Origin: a virus
Length of the DNA stretch: 31,530 bases
Reading direction: 5' to 3' (one strand)
Virus record (IMG/VR): IMGVR_UViG_3300045996_001823
Coordinates: 1-31,530 of that record
Shown: positions 23,305-29,839 of the stretch, one piece after another
Numbering within the stretch: the first letter of the stretch is position 1
How the letters are laid out: each line of letters begins with the position of its first letter
The notes under the pieces: generated by a model
Database searches by the model: none
What the model was told of the DNA's origin: nothing
The model's input: the letters and a program-made list of their open reading frames with translations, nothing else
Made by a program: the position numbers and the translations under genes

Positions 23305-23348
23305 TAAAAGTAAAATGTCGTTTTCTATTTTATTTGCAGGTATGTTAG
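23305..23348 (-). promoter_or_regulatory. candidate late promoter at end of terL
   Basis: CTAACATA (23341-23348) overlaps the terL stop codon and starts 36 nt before TACTTTTA (23305-23312), one mismatch to TAnnTTTG. Spacing equals that of the other late promoters. The terminator lies only about 25 nt past the expected start, so the product would be a short RNA unless it is read through. Confidence 0.45.
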
Positions 23349-24931
23349 TAAATGTGCTTATGTGCCGTTTTACCCGTTACTATTTTTGTGGCCTTGCCTG
23401 CCTTTAGATACTTTTGATACTCAGAAGCAAAAGCTACCGTGAATATGTACCGCTTCATGTCGCTAAAATGCCCGAACTCCTGGTAAGGTATTTTTGTGAC
23501 CGGATGTTTTTTTGTGGTTTTGGCAATATTTCCGTTTTCATCCTCAAGAGCATATTGATAGTCGTGTATTGATCGCTTGCAGTTGTCCCCGATGGTCACA
23601 AAAATGTTGCCTTCGTTGTACCGGTAACAGGCATTAACGAATTTACCAGATTGATAAACTGATGGGTTTACGCTTTGCAGCCTTAGCGTTGGCTTATAGT
23701 CTTTCAGGTACCCGACTATTTCCGTGAACATATTCTGCCCCTTCTCTTTGGTTGAGTCTTCAGATACCGCGGTCTTATCCCCATAAATAAACAAGCCCTT
23801 CACAACACTAGGAGGATATCGACTAACGAACTCTTCGCATACTATCCGGACTCTGTTTTTAGGGTCCTCAAAAGCGATCTCATCAAATTGACAAATACTC
23901 TTCTTTTCGCCATTAATATCTATTTGCCACATAGAACACGGCTGATAAGGATTTACGTTTTTATCCCAGCTCATGTGAATAGGTCGCGACGGATCAAAAA
24001 GCTGAGGATAGCCTTTAATTAATCTGTTTGACTTGACGTGATTATTGGTATTAAAATCTTTCCAGAACTCGCCGCCGGTTCTTAATCGACCCCAATTACC
24101 AAGTCCGTAAACCTGATAATAATTAAAGTCGTCTATTTTATCCTTCTCAAAGTCGTCTATCGTGTGCTGATCGACAAACCCGCCAACGAGGCGCCCGTTT
24201 CTCCACTTCCCGACAATAAAAATATTATCCAGGTAGTTAGTTTTCATAACTACCGTGTTTTGCTTTGAATTAACCCATAATCCTGTAATAGGAATGTTGT
24301 CACCAGCGTCTTCATGAAAAAAACCAGTGTCTTTTTCTATTAAAGCCTCTTTATCGAAGACGTTAACTTTAATCCAGTGATCTTCTGATATAGGATTGAA
24401 GATGCCGACTATCTGTTGCCCTTTACGCCCGCGGAGTCGTTTTCTTATCTGTTTTAAATCAACTTCGTCGAACTGGGAGATTTCCTCTAAAATGACGCGC
24501 TTAAAATTTGTGATACCTTTAATTTTTTCGCTGTCGTCCAATCCTCGAAAGCGAACGTAAGACCCGGTTCCCTTACAGACGATATAATTTTGCTGAATGA
24601 TGAACTCGCTATTCAGCCCCCAATCGTTAATAATGTTTTTGAAGTCTGAGTAAATAGAGTCCCTTATGTCTACGGCAAATTTTCTTAATACGAGGGTGTT
24701 ATTGTTTTTGCCCTGCATCATTTCTATGATGGTGAGCTGAACAACTGAATAAGATTTTGAAGCGGAAGACCCTCCGTAAATCCAGATAAACCTTAACAAT
24801 AAGTTCGAGAAAGCGTCTTTGAGGTGCCAGAAGACGTTATTGAAAAGGTCCGGATTGAAATTAATTTTGACTTCTTTTCCTTTTGGCTTCACTCTTTCTC
24901 GTAGCTTATCTGGATTGAGATATTGTGCCAA
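23345..24931 (-). CDS. terL: terminase large subunit (ATPase/nuclease)
   Basis: This 528-residue packaging motor has a Walker A-type P-loop at residues 53-60 (GGSSASKS), a Walker B at 146-150 (VILEE), and a C-terminal RNase H-like nuclease with aspartates in MSWDKN, IYGDKT and HFSDMKR. It pumps DNA into the prohead and cuts the concatemer. The start is TTG at 24931: the frame has a stop shortly upstream and no ATG before the P-loop. It is overlapped by a 50-codon reading frame. The 3' end holds a CTAACATA element. Confidence 0.9.
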   Translation of the reverse strand: MAQYLNPDKLRERVKPKGKEVKINFNPDLFNNVFWHLKDAFSNLLLRFIWIYGGSSASKSYSVVQLTIIEMMQGKNNNTLVLRKFAVDIRDSIYSDFKNIINDWGLNSEFIIQQNYIVCKGTGSYVRFRGLDDSEKIKGITNFKRVILEEISQFDEVDLKQIRKRLRGRKGQQIVGIFNPISEDHWIKVNVFDKEALIEKDTGFFHEDAGDNIPITGLWVNSKQNTVVMKTNYLDNIFIVGKWRNGRLVGGFVDQHTIDDFEKDKIDDFNYYQVYGLGNWGRLRTGGEFWKDFNTNNHVKSNRLIKGYPQLFDPSRPIHMSWDKNVNPYQPCSMWQIDINGEKKSICQFDEIAFEDPKNRVRIVCEEFVSRYPPSVVKGLFIYGDKTAVSEDSTKEKGQNMFTEIVGYLKDYKPTLRLQSVNPSVYQSGKFVNACYRYNEGNIFVTIGDNCKRSIHDYQYALEDENGNIAKTTKKHPVTKIPYQEFGHFSDMKRYIFTVAFASEYQKYLKAGKATKIVTGKTAHKHIY

Positions 24932-25041
24932 GTGTATTGTTGGCCAATAATTATGACTATCGTCTTAGATTTTTTACGCTTGGTTTTCCCCTGTTTTTCT
25001 GTTGGCTGGTCACTTTCTGCCGCCGGTGAGTGTCCCGTCAT
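24889..25041 (-). CDS. small reading frame bridging terS and terL (50 aa)
   Basis: An ATG overlapping the terS stop (ATGA) opens a 50-codon frame that ends inside terL. The product is hydrophilic and lysine-rich, with a short IVIII stretch and no known motif. It fills the otherwise empty 105-nt gap, and ATGA coupling is common in this phage. It could be a real gene or simply a way to carry ribosomes to the TTG start of terL. Confidence 0.4.
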   Translation of the reverse strand: MTGHSPAAESDQPTEKQGKTKRKKSKTIVIIIGQQYTWHNISIQISYEKE

Positions 25042-25484
25042 TCCTCAAAAGTTGTGTTTTCGTCCCCTGTTTTTTTAAAGCCTATAACATAAGATGAAAC
25101 CGTTTCCCCGTTACTCGTTACATCCATTTTGTCCCCGTATTTTTTCGGCGCCAACTTTGACGCTTTCCACTTCCTTGCATCAATTCTTAATCGATCTCTA
25201 GCTATTTTGGCCTGATTGGGATATTCTCCGTGTTCGCCAGATAGGGTGTCTTTTGATTCGTCGTCTGATATTTCGATGATCTCGTCAGCCAACAGGTCCG
25301 CTTGCTCTTCTCGCGCACGCGCGTATCTCTCCGAAAACCCCTCATGTTCAATTAGCCATAAGTAAACTGAGGAAGGTGCTATCTTCAGATCTTTGCAAAT
25401 AGAATTTAGCCCCTTGCTTTTTGTGGCTAGCGCTTCGCAAATCTGTTCGGCTAATTCTTCAGTGTATTTTGTAGGGCGGGCCAT
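25038..25484 (-). CDS. terS: terminase small subunit
   Basis: Starting at the ATG at 25484 gives 148 residues; an in-frame GTG two codons earlier lies within the promoter spacing and is less likely. Residues 1-45 form an HTH (RPTKYTEELAEQICEALATK, then ICKDLKIAPSSVYLWL), followed by a helical stretch with FSERYARAREEQADLLADEIIEISDD and IARDRLRIDARKWKASKLAPKKYGDK. This is the typical small terminase pattern for DNA recognition and TerL stimulation. It heads the packaging operon. Confidence 0.88.
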   Translation of the reverse strand: MARPTKYTEELAEQICEALATKSKGLNSICKDLKIAPSSVYLWLIEHEGFSERYARAREEQADLLADEIIEISDDESKDTLSGEHGEYPNQAKIARDRLRIDARKWKASKLAPKKYGDKMDVTSNGETVSSYVIGFKKTGDENTTFEE

Positions 25485-25489
25485 TAACA

Positions 25490-25533
25490 CAAAGTTCGCT
25501 TATTGAAAATTGCGCTACGTTACACTATGTTAG
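25490..25533 (-). promoter_or_regulatory. late promoter of packaging operon
   Basis: CTAACATA (25526-25533, minus strand) starts 36 nt before GAACTTTG (25490-25497), one mismatch to TAnnTTTG. A second half-similar copy, GTAACGTA, sits 10 bp after the first. TGTTA and the terS ATG follow, so the mRNA would be leaderless or nearly so. No -33 TTTG is seen. Confidence 0.65.
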
Positions 25534-25542
25534 TAAGGTTGG

Positions 25543-25803
25543 TTAGTGATGCTTTACGTTTTTCCAGACAATGAACTCATCTTCATGGAAATAGTAGTTG
25601 TAAACTGATCCGTTAAGCGCGTGGATTTTTTCTTTTGGATCCAAGGATTCGGGACCTGGGTGAGCTGTGCAGTAAAGCTCTTCGCCGAGCGGCATTAAGT
25701 CGAGTAGTGGGATGTCGCAATAAACTAAAAATTCGAAATCGTTGTGTTTACATTTTTCCGGATCAACATTCTCGAATGGATGGAATAAATAGAAGTTCGA
25801 CAT
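25543..25803 (-). CDS. accessory protein beside attP (86 aa)
   Basis: I chose the ATG at 25803 over an ATG 13 codons upstream, because the latter lies inside the -33/-7 promoter. The 86-residue protein is acidic and aromatic (MSNFYLFHPFENV start, YNYYFHEDEFIVWKN end), with three scattered cysteines and no signal peptide. No family is recognised. Its own promoter, without CTAACATA, and its place between packaging genes and attP suggest a moron expressed in the lysogen. Confidence 0.65.
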   Translation of the reverse strand: MSNFYLFHPFENVDPEKCKHNDFEFLVYCDIPLLDLMPLGEELYCTAHPGPESLDPKEKIHALNGSVYNYYFHEDEFIVWKNVKHH

Positions 25804-25807
25804 GAAG

Positions 25808-25839
25808 TAAAGGTAGTTATACAAAGCATGGTTGCCAAA
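25808..25839 (-). promoter_or_regulatory. -33/-7 promoter of 25803 gene
   Basis: On the minus strand TTTG (25836-25839) and TACCTTTA (25808-25815) are separated by 20 nt, matching the Bacteroidota -33/-7 layout with one mismatch. The ATG lies four bases further, as for the two accessory genes at 15764 and 16032. Confidence 0.55.
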
Positions 25840-25845
25840 CACGAT

Positions 25846-25862
25846 TTTTCCAAAATATTTCC
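25846..25862 (+). repeat. 17-bp direct repeat, left of att core (arm-type site candidate)
   Basis: TTTTCCAAAATATTTCC occurs here and again identically at 26064-26080, flanking the tRNA-like core. Repeats on both sides of an attP core next to the integrase gene are typical of arm-type integrase binding sites. A second shared motif, CGTYGTAAAAT, lies beside each copy (25862-25872 and 26046-26056). Confidence 0.6.
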
Positions 25863-25872
25863 GTTGTAAAAT

Positions 25873-25903
25873 AAAAAACCCCTGAAAGGCTTGCTAACAG
25901 GGG
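25873..25903 (-). terminator. terminator downstream of tRNA-like att core
   Basis: On the minus strand CCCCTG and CAGGGG form a stem around a 13-nt loop, followed by six T. No minus-strand gene ends here; the only candidate upstream is the tRNA 3'-end-like core at 25918-25935. After integration it would end the transcript of the restored host tRNA. Confidence 0.65.
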
Positions 25904-25917
25904 CGTGTAAGGTTTTA

Positions 25918-25935
25918 TCTGCGGACCGGACGGGT
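25918..25935 (-). other. putative attP core (tRNA 3'-end-like)
   Basis: The minus strand reads CCCGTCCGGTCCGCA, which looks like the 3' strand of a T-stem, a seven-base acceptor strand (CCGGTCC) and discriminator G of a bacterial tRNA. The 5' part of a tRNA is absent. Tyrosine integrases often use tRNA 3' ends, and the core lies 145 bp from the integrase ATG. The isotype cannot be assigned. Confidence 0.55.
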
Positions 25936-26063
25936 CTACTGTTAAATTAATTTTATTGGTTTGGCTGTCAAAGAATTATAGGTTGAATGCTTTGCTACCA
26001 TTGAGGTTCCGCTTATTTTATGTAATTTCATGACGTTTTTAGAATCGTCGTAAAATTCCAAAA

Positions 26064-26080
26064 TTTTCCAAAATATTTCC
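26064..26080 (+). repeat. 17-bp direct repeat, right of att core
   Basis: Second identical copy of TTTTCCAAAATATTTCC, ending directly at the integrase ATG. A related partial copy (ATTCCAAAATTTTCC) precedes it by about 10 bp. Binding here could also repress the integrase gene. Confidence 0.6.
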
Positions 26081-27304
26081 ATGAAAGTAAAGCCGGTTTT
26101 AGCAGAGTTTAAAAAGTCAGATGGCACTCACAGGATAAACATCTACCTATATTCCAAAGGTAAGAAAACTTTCATCCCCACAGAATATTATGTTCGAGAA
26201 TCTGATTTTGATGAGGGTACTGTGAAAAAATCTCATAGAAACCACCTTGAACTAAACGGCGTGATCCGGGCCCTGTGTTCCGACATTGAAAGTTTAGGCT
26301 TGCGATTCGGAGAAAAGGATCCGTTTAAATTGAAAGATCTTTATTTAAAACCCGAGGTTACAGCTATATCTATTCCGGACTTTATAAAAAGGTTTGCTGA
26401 AGACATGGAAAAAGGCAGGGCTTTAAATAAAGGCAAACCATTTGCTCCGGCAAGTATTACAAGCTTTAAATCGTACGCCCGACACATTACTAACTTTATT
26501 GGAGATAGGCGTATAGGTTGGCAGGATGTAAACGAACAGTTCTATAATGAGTATTGCACTTATCTTAGGTATGAACTTGGTTTTATGGAAAACACCATAG
26601 CCAGGGCGATTAAGGTTTTGAAAAAAATGATGCGCGTTGCCATGAGATCGCCCTACAAGCTCCATTCAAATACCGACTTCATGGAGTTTCACGCGGCCTA
26701 TGTGGACACAGATAGCATATTTTTAAACGAAGATGAAATTAAAGCTTTTAGTTCTGCGGAAGTAGACAAGCATTTAGTGGAGGATCAGGACCGGTTCTGC
26801 ATAAGTTATAACTTGTTTCTTCGATTTGGTGACGGTGTAAATATCGATGAACGAGACATCTTCCAAAACAACGGCAAACACTTTGTGAAGCTGATGCAAG
26901 CGAAAACTAGGCATAAGCCGGTGATACCATTGTTTCCGGAAACCCTTGAGCGATTGAAAAAATACAAATACAAATTACCGGAAAGCACCAACCAGGAAAG
27001 TAACTGGAAGTTAAAGGAAATAGGAAAGATCGCGGGGATTAATTCCATTTTTACTGAGACGTACGTAAAGCAAGGGAAGATTGAAAAAGAGTCCGGATTT
27101 AAGTATTTATTCATTACCACTCACACGGCTCGCCGGTCCATGGCTACGAATTATTATCTAAGCATGAGGAAACACGGAAACATCGATTTAAAAAGTCTTC
27201 AACTTATGGGAGGCTGGAAGTCTATTGCAATGCTTGAGAAGTATTTAAAGATTGAATCCCTAGAAAATGCCCTTGATGCTAGCGAACACCCTTTCTTTAA
27301 CTAA
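26081..27304 (+). CDS. tyrosine recombinase integrase
   Basis: This 407-residue protein has an N-terminal arm-binding region (1-95), a SAM-like core-binding domain (about 96-205) and a catalytic domain with R248 (LRFGDG), K275, H348 and R351 (HTARRS), W379 in place of the second His (GGWKS), and the nucleophile Y388 (LEKYLK). All six active positions are present. Similar integrases are common in Bacteroidota phages and conjugative elements. It directs site-specific integration and, with an excisionase, excision. The adjacent repeats and tRNA-like core form attP. It converges with the next gene (4-nt overlap). Confidence 0.93.
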   Translation: MKVKPVLAEFKKSDGTHRINIYLYSKGKKTFIPTEYYVRESDFDEGTVKKSHRNHLELNGVIRALCSDIESLGLRFGEKDPFKLKDLYLKPEVTAISIPDFIKRFAEDMEKGRALNKGKPFAPASITSFKSYARHITNFIGDRRIGWQDVNEQFYNEYCTYLRYELGFMENTIARAIKVLKKMMRVAMRSPYKLHSNTDFMEFHAAYVDTDSIFLNEDEIKAFSSAEVDKHLVEDQDRFCISYNLFLRFGDGVNIDERDIFQNNGKHFVKLMQAKTRHKPVIPLFPETLERLKKYKYKLPESTNQESNWKLKEIGKIAGINSIFTETYVKQGKIEKESGFKYLFITTHTARRSMATNYYLSMRKHGNIDLKSLQLMGGWKSIAMLEKYLKIESLENALDASEHPFFN

Positions 27305-27654
27305 CACTTAGCGGCTTTAATCGTAGCGAGTATAGCCAGTAGAGCTACAAGTATGTTAATCAACCACATTACATTTTCCTTGTCGTGGATCCAAAGTTTA
27401 CCTTGTATAAACAGAAACTCAAAGTTCTCAGCTTCATCTAATGCGATGTAATGATAGCGCGGATTAGTTAAGTCTCCGAACCTCGGGAACCGATACACGT
27501 ATTTTTTTCCCTTCACCGTGTGATGGTCAGGGGTGTAAATAAACTGAAAGTCTCCGGCGCCATCGTTGTAATAACCCTTGCCGATTTTTAAAAGGCGATT
27601 TCCCTTTACTAATTCTATCTCATTCATCGCATGATTATACTCATAAACTCTCAT
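27301..27654 (-). CDS. tail-anchored membrane protein, possible moron
   Basis: I start at the ATG at 27654 (117 residues); the frame is open 25 codons further up, but that part contains a terminator of the gene above. The body is beta-rich and soluble (residues 15-90; many Tyr and Phe), and the C-terminus (about residues 95-115, MWLINILVALLAILATIKAAKC) is a single membrane helix. Tail-anchored small proteins beside an integrase can be superinfection-exclusion factors, but nothing identifies this one. It converges with the integrase. Confidence 0.6.
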   Translation of the reverse strand: MRVYEYNHAMNEIELVKGNRLLKIGKGYYNDGAGDFQFIYTPDHHTVKGKKYVYRFPRFGDLTNPRYHYIALDEAENFEFLFIQGKLWIHDKENVMWLINILVALLAILATIKAAKC

Positions 27655-27682
27655 GGAATGAAATACGGAAAATAAAGGCAAT

Positions 27683-27705
27683 AAAAAAAGCTCTTTCGAG
27701 CCTTT
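27683..27705 (-). terminator. Rho-independent terminator after 27704-27859 gene
   Basis: On the minus strand the stem GGCTC/GAGC, extended by AAA/TTT, closes a GAAA loop and is followed by a run of seven T. It overlaps the stop codon of the 51-codon gene by two bases, so it belongs to that gene. Confidence 0.75.
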
Positions 27706-27859
27706 AATTAAGTTGGTGCGTGAGATCAAGTAGGGGGTGACCTTGCTTGACTTCCTTAAAGCTTTCTAAATGTTTCCTGATTTTGGCCTTCTGAATTTTT
27801 GTAGCCATTTCGAAAATTGTTGCCAGCGGGCAACAGGCGCACTGTTTGTCTTGGTTCAT
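27704..27859 (-). CDS. small cysteine-cluster protein (51 aa)
   Basis: The ATG is at 27859 and the TAA at 27704-27706, directly at a terminator. The 51-residue product begins MNQDKQCACCPLATIFEMATK, with a CxCC cluster at C7, C9 and C10, followed by a basic amphipathic helix. It has a promoter region with a perfect operator-like palindrome upstream. It may be a small regulator or metal-binding protein of the lysogeny region; no family is recognised. Confidence 0.6.
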   Translation of the reverse strand: MNQDKQCACCPLATIFEMATKIQKAKIRKHLESFKEVKQGHPLLDLTHQLN

Positions 27860-27904
27860 ATATTTCTTTTTTATATAAAGATAACGAAGTATAGAATCTC
27901 TTAT

Positions 27905-27921
27905 TACTACAATTTGTAGTA
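27905..27921. promoter_or_regulatory. operator palindrome
   Basis: TACTACAA-T-TTGTAGTA is a perfect 8-bp dyad around one base, in the gap between the repressor gene and the small 27859 gene. It lies about 45 bp upstream of that gene, where it could cover the -33 region. It differs from the half-sites at 28452-28556, so another regulator may bind it. Confidence 0.5.
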
Positions 27922-27981
27922 TGGTGAAATTTTTTGACCTTGAATATTAAGGGTTTAAAGGCTTACAATACTAAACGAAAT

Positions 27982-28446
27982 TTATCCGTTTTTAGCCTTT
28001 TCTGATTGCGTTTTTTGCTTAATTGGAAGCGGGCCTATTAGGCCTTGATCTACAGCTTTGTCCAATAGTTTTATCAATACCCGATTAGATTCTACCCACT
28101 GATCATTGTTCTTACTTATCTGGTCTATTTCTCCTCGTATAATATCTAATGCCGCTATCAACGCGGTTTCTAAGGGGCTAATTTGCGTCTCTTTATTAGT
28201 AATATCGCTAATATTATTTAGCGGAACATCCTCTTCTTTTATTAGTTCATTCATATCGAGGTTGTACGCCTCACATATTCCGGTTAACGTTTCTAAAGAC
28301 GCATTGCCTCCGCTTTCTATGTGAGATAGTGCCGATTGAGTTATTTTATACTGTTGTGGAAGCCTCTCTACGAAAGCCCCCTGCGTTAACCGAAGCCTTT
28401 CTCTCAACTCCCTAATTCTTTTCCCTACTATTTTATTTTTTTTCAT
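27982..28446 (-). CDS. XRE-family repressor
   Basis: Starting at the ATG at 28446 (the earlier in-frame codon is TTG) gives 154 residues. Residues 5-65 form a lambda-repressor/XRE HTH: KRIRELRERLRLTQGAFVERL, then ITQSALSHIESG and LETLTGICEAYNL. The rest is a helical, coiled-coil-like region (about 85-140) for oligomerisation. No S24 peptidase domain is present, so RecA-stimulated self-cleavage of the LexA/CI type is not expected. Divergent from the cro-like gene at 28599, with operators between, it is the likely lysogeny repressor. Confidence 0.82.
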   Translation of the reverse strand: MKKNKIVGKRIRELRERLRLTQGAFVERLPQQYKITQSALSHIESGGNASLETLTGICEAYNLDMNELIKEEDVPLNNISDITNKETQISPLETALIAALDIIRGEIDQISKNNDQWVESNRVLIKLLDKAVDQGLIGPLPIKQKTQSEKAKNG

Positions 28447-28472
28447 ACTGTAATTCAATGAATTGCGGGGGA

Positions 28473-28501
28473 ATTAACAAAAGTAATAATATTTTGTTAA
28501 T
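28473..28501. promoter_or_regulatory. operator dyad over repressor promoter
   Basis: ATTAACAAAA (28473-28482) and TTTTGTTAAT (28492-28501) are perfect 10-bp arms with a 9-bp spacer. On the minus strand the left arm contains TACTTTTG (28478-28485), a perfect TAnnTTTG -7 box about 31 nt before the repressor ATG. The repressor could therefore control its own promoter. Confidence 0.6.
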
Positions 28502-28529
28502 AAAAATATGAATGTACTAATAGATATTA

Positions 28530-28550
28530 ATGAATATGTTCATATATTTG
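28530..28550 (+). promoter_or_regulatory. early rightward promoter with overlapping operator
   Basis: TATATTTG (28543-28550) is a perfect -7 box directed toward the cro-like gene. The dyad ATGAA-TATG-TTCAT (28530-28543) overlaps its first base. Several TGAAT/ATTCA half-sites (28453, 28459, 28509, 28531, 28539 and 28552) are scattered through the divergent region, as expected for a repressor/cro switch. Confidence 0.55.
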
Positions 28551-28598
28551 CATTCATAACGACATTAAAAATACAAACATTAAGACGATAAAACAACT

Positions 28599-28823
28599 AT
28601 GAATGTGCCAAGAGAAATAATAAAAGTTTGGAGAAAGCATAAAGAACATGGCTTTATTACGGCAATCGCTAATAAGTCTGGGCTTGATCCAAGAACGGTT
28701 AGCAGAGCGATTAACGACGGTACCTGCGAAGACTCTTCGTTTCATAAAATTAACGACGCGATAAAGTCAATTAAAAAGGAGAAGGCAGAACTAATTAAGC
28801 AAACCCTCGACGATTTAAACTAA
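28599..28823 (+). CDS. small HTH protein, Cro-like by position
   Basis: This 74-residue protein has an HTH-like stretch: EIIKVWRKHKEHGFITAIANKSGLDPRTVSRAINDG, where the second helix (LDPRTVSRAI) would read DNA. The C-terminus is a basic helix. It is the first rightward gene across from the repressor, behind a -7 box and operator, the position of Cro. It shares its last base with the next start (TAATG). Confidence 0.72.
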   Translation: MNVPREIIKVWRKHKEHGFITAIANKSGLDPRTVSRAINDGTCEDSSFHKINDAIKSIKKEKAELIKQTLDDLN

Positions 28824-29212
28824 TGACTGTTTTCAAGGACATACCTGGTTACGAGGGACTTTACCAAATTTCCAACAATGGGGATCTTTTAAGCTTTTAC
28901 TGGCACGGCAAACCTAAGGTTAGGGTAATTACGCCAAGTTTGACCTTAAACCTTTATTTATATGCGACGCTGTATAAAGACGGAGTCAGAAAGACATACG
29001 GTATTCATCGACTTGTAGCTATGGCTTTTTTGCCAAGCAGCGATCAGTCTTTTGAAGTAAATCACAAAGATCACAACCCGCTAAATAATAATGTAGAAAA
29101 CCTCGAATGGATTTCCCATAAGGACAACGTTGCTCATAGTTGGAAAAATCCTATCAGAGGTAAAAAATTCCTAAAAGATAAAATTTTTAAAAAACACATT
29201 TCATCGAAATAA
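28823..29212 (+). CDS. NUMOD4-HNH homing-type endonuclease
   Basis: This 129-residue protein begins with a NUMOD4 motif (FKDIPGYEGLYQISNNGDLLSF) and continues to an HNH_3 domain: H62 (GIHRLVAMAFL), then FEVNHKDHNPLNNNVENLEWISHKDN with N80-H81 and the second Asn/His ligands. Such enzymes are free-standing homing endonucleases or phage nicking enzymes that spread between phage genomes. It overlaps the cro-like stop by one base. It probably came with the early module, and a role in packaging is unlikely given distance from terL. Confidence 0.85.
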   Translation: MTVFKDIPGYEGLYQISNNGDLLSFYWHGKPKVRVITPSLTLNLYLYATLYKDGVRKTYGIHRLVAMAFLPSSDQSFEVNHKDHNPLNNNVENLEWISHKDNVAHSWKNPIRGKKFLKDKIFKKHISSK

Positions 29213-29454
29213 TGACAATGAGCGGTTTATGCAGCCCTACGGAGGCGCTACAAATACTAGGACTTTACAATCCTGACACAGATAAAAAGGCTTACACCTG
29301 CCATTTAACCAACCTCGCTAAAAGAGGACTTCTTAAGCGGGTGAAAGTGGGGCACAGGTCCATTGTCTACAAAAAGAAAGACTGCGAAGCTTTATTTGAG
29401 CGGGCAGAGAAGGAAGGGTTGAATTTAAAACAAAAACCGGCTAAGGGTCTATAA
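29212..29454 (+). CDS. putative HTH/excisionase-like protein
   Basis: This 80-residue protein contains a winged-helix/MerR-like pattern: CSPTEALQILGL at the N-terminus, then LTNLAKRGLLKRVKVGHRSIVYKKKDCEALFE, where a recognition helix, a wing (VGHRSIVYKK) and a closing helix are visible. The layout is that of excisionase/HTH_17 proteins, although the insert YNPDTDKKAYTCH is longer than usual. It may act with the integrase in excision or regulate early genes. Confidence 0.6.
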   Translation: MTMSGLCSPTEALQILGLYNPDTDKKAYTCHLTNLAKRGLLKRVKVGHRSIVYKKKDCEALFERAEKEGLNLKQKPAKGL

Positions 29455-29491
29455 CCCTATGGGAGAAGTATAAAGAATTTAAAAAGACGCT

Positions 29492-29839
29492 ATGCTAAAA
29501 CAAACTGAAATAGATTTTAACGTACACCAGTACGAAAGTAAGGCTGAAAGTCAGATAATACTTGACAATAACAGGCCACACTTTTCAAGGCAATGCAGAG
29601 TATTATTTGATGCTTTGATGGCCGGGAAAGTTCTTACAAGTGAGATTTCTTTTTTAGAATACAACATCGTTGACTTTAGAAGAAGGATATGCGACTTAAA
29701 AGAGATCGGCGTTTTAATCTCTTCAAGACTGAAACAGAATAGCAGGTCTAAAGAATGGTTTCTCGACAAGGATCAGAAAGAATACAACTCGAAGTTTAAC
29801 TACTCTGATATTGAAAACAACACTTATAAACTAAAATAA
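29492..29839 (+). CDS. putative winged-helix protein of early region
   Basis: This 115-residue protein has a mid-section (about residues 30-80, FSRQCRVLFDALMAGKVLTS, then FLEYNIVDFRRRICDLKEIGVLISSRL) with the winged-helix order of helix, helix, recognition helix and wing. Similar short proteins are frequent in early regions of Bacteroidota phages. DNA binding is inferred. It ends with the base that begins the next gene (TAATG). Confidence 0.65.
   Translation: MLKQTEIDFNVHQYESKAESQIILDNNRPHFSRQCRVLFDALMAGKVLTSEISFLEYNIVDFRRRICDLKEIGVLISSRLKQNSRSKEWFLDKDQKEYNSKFNYSDIENNTYKLK

Noticed and set aside
25942-26127. 61-codon minus-strand frame that could own the terminator at 25873-25903
   Set aside because: It overlaps the integrase start and the att repeats and has no promoter; the terminator is better explained by the tRNA-like core.
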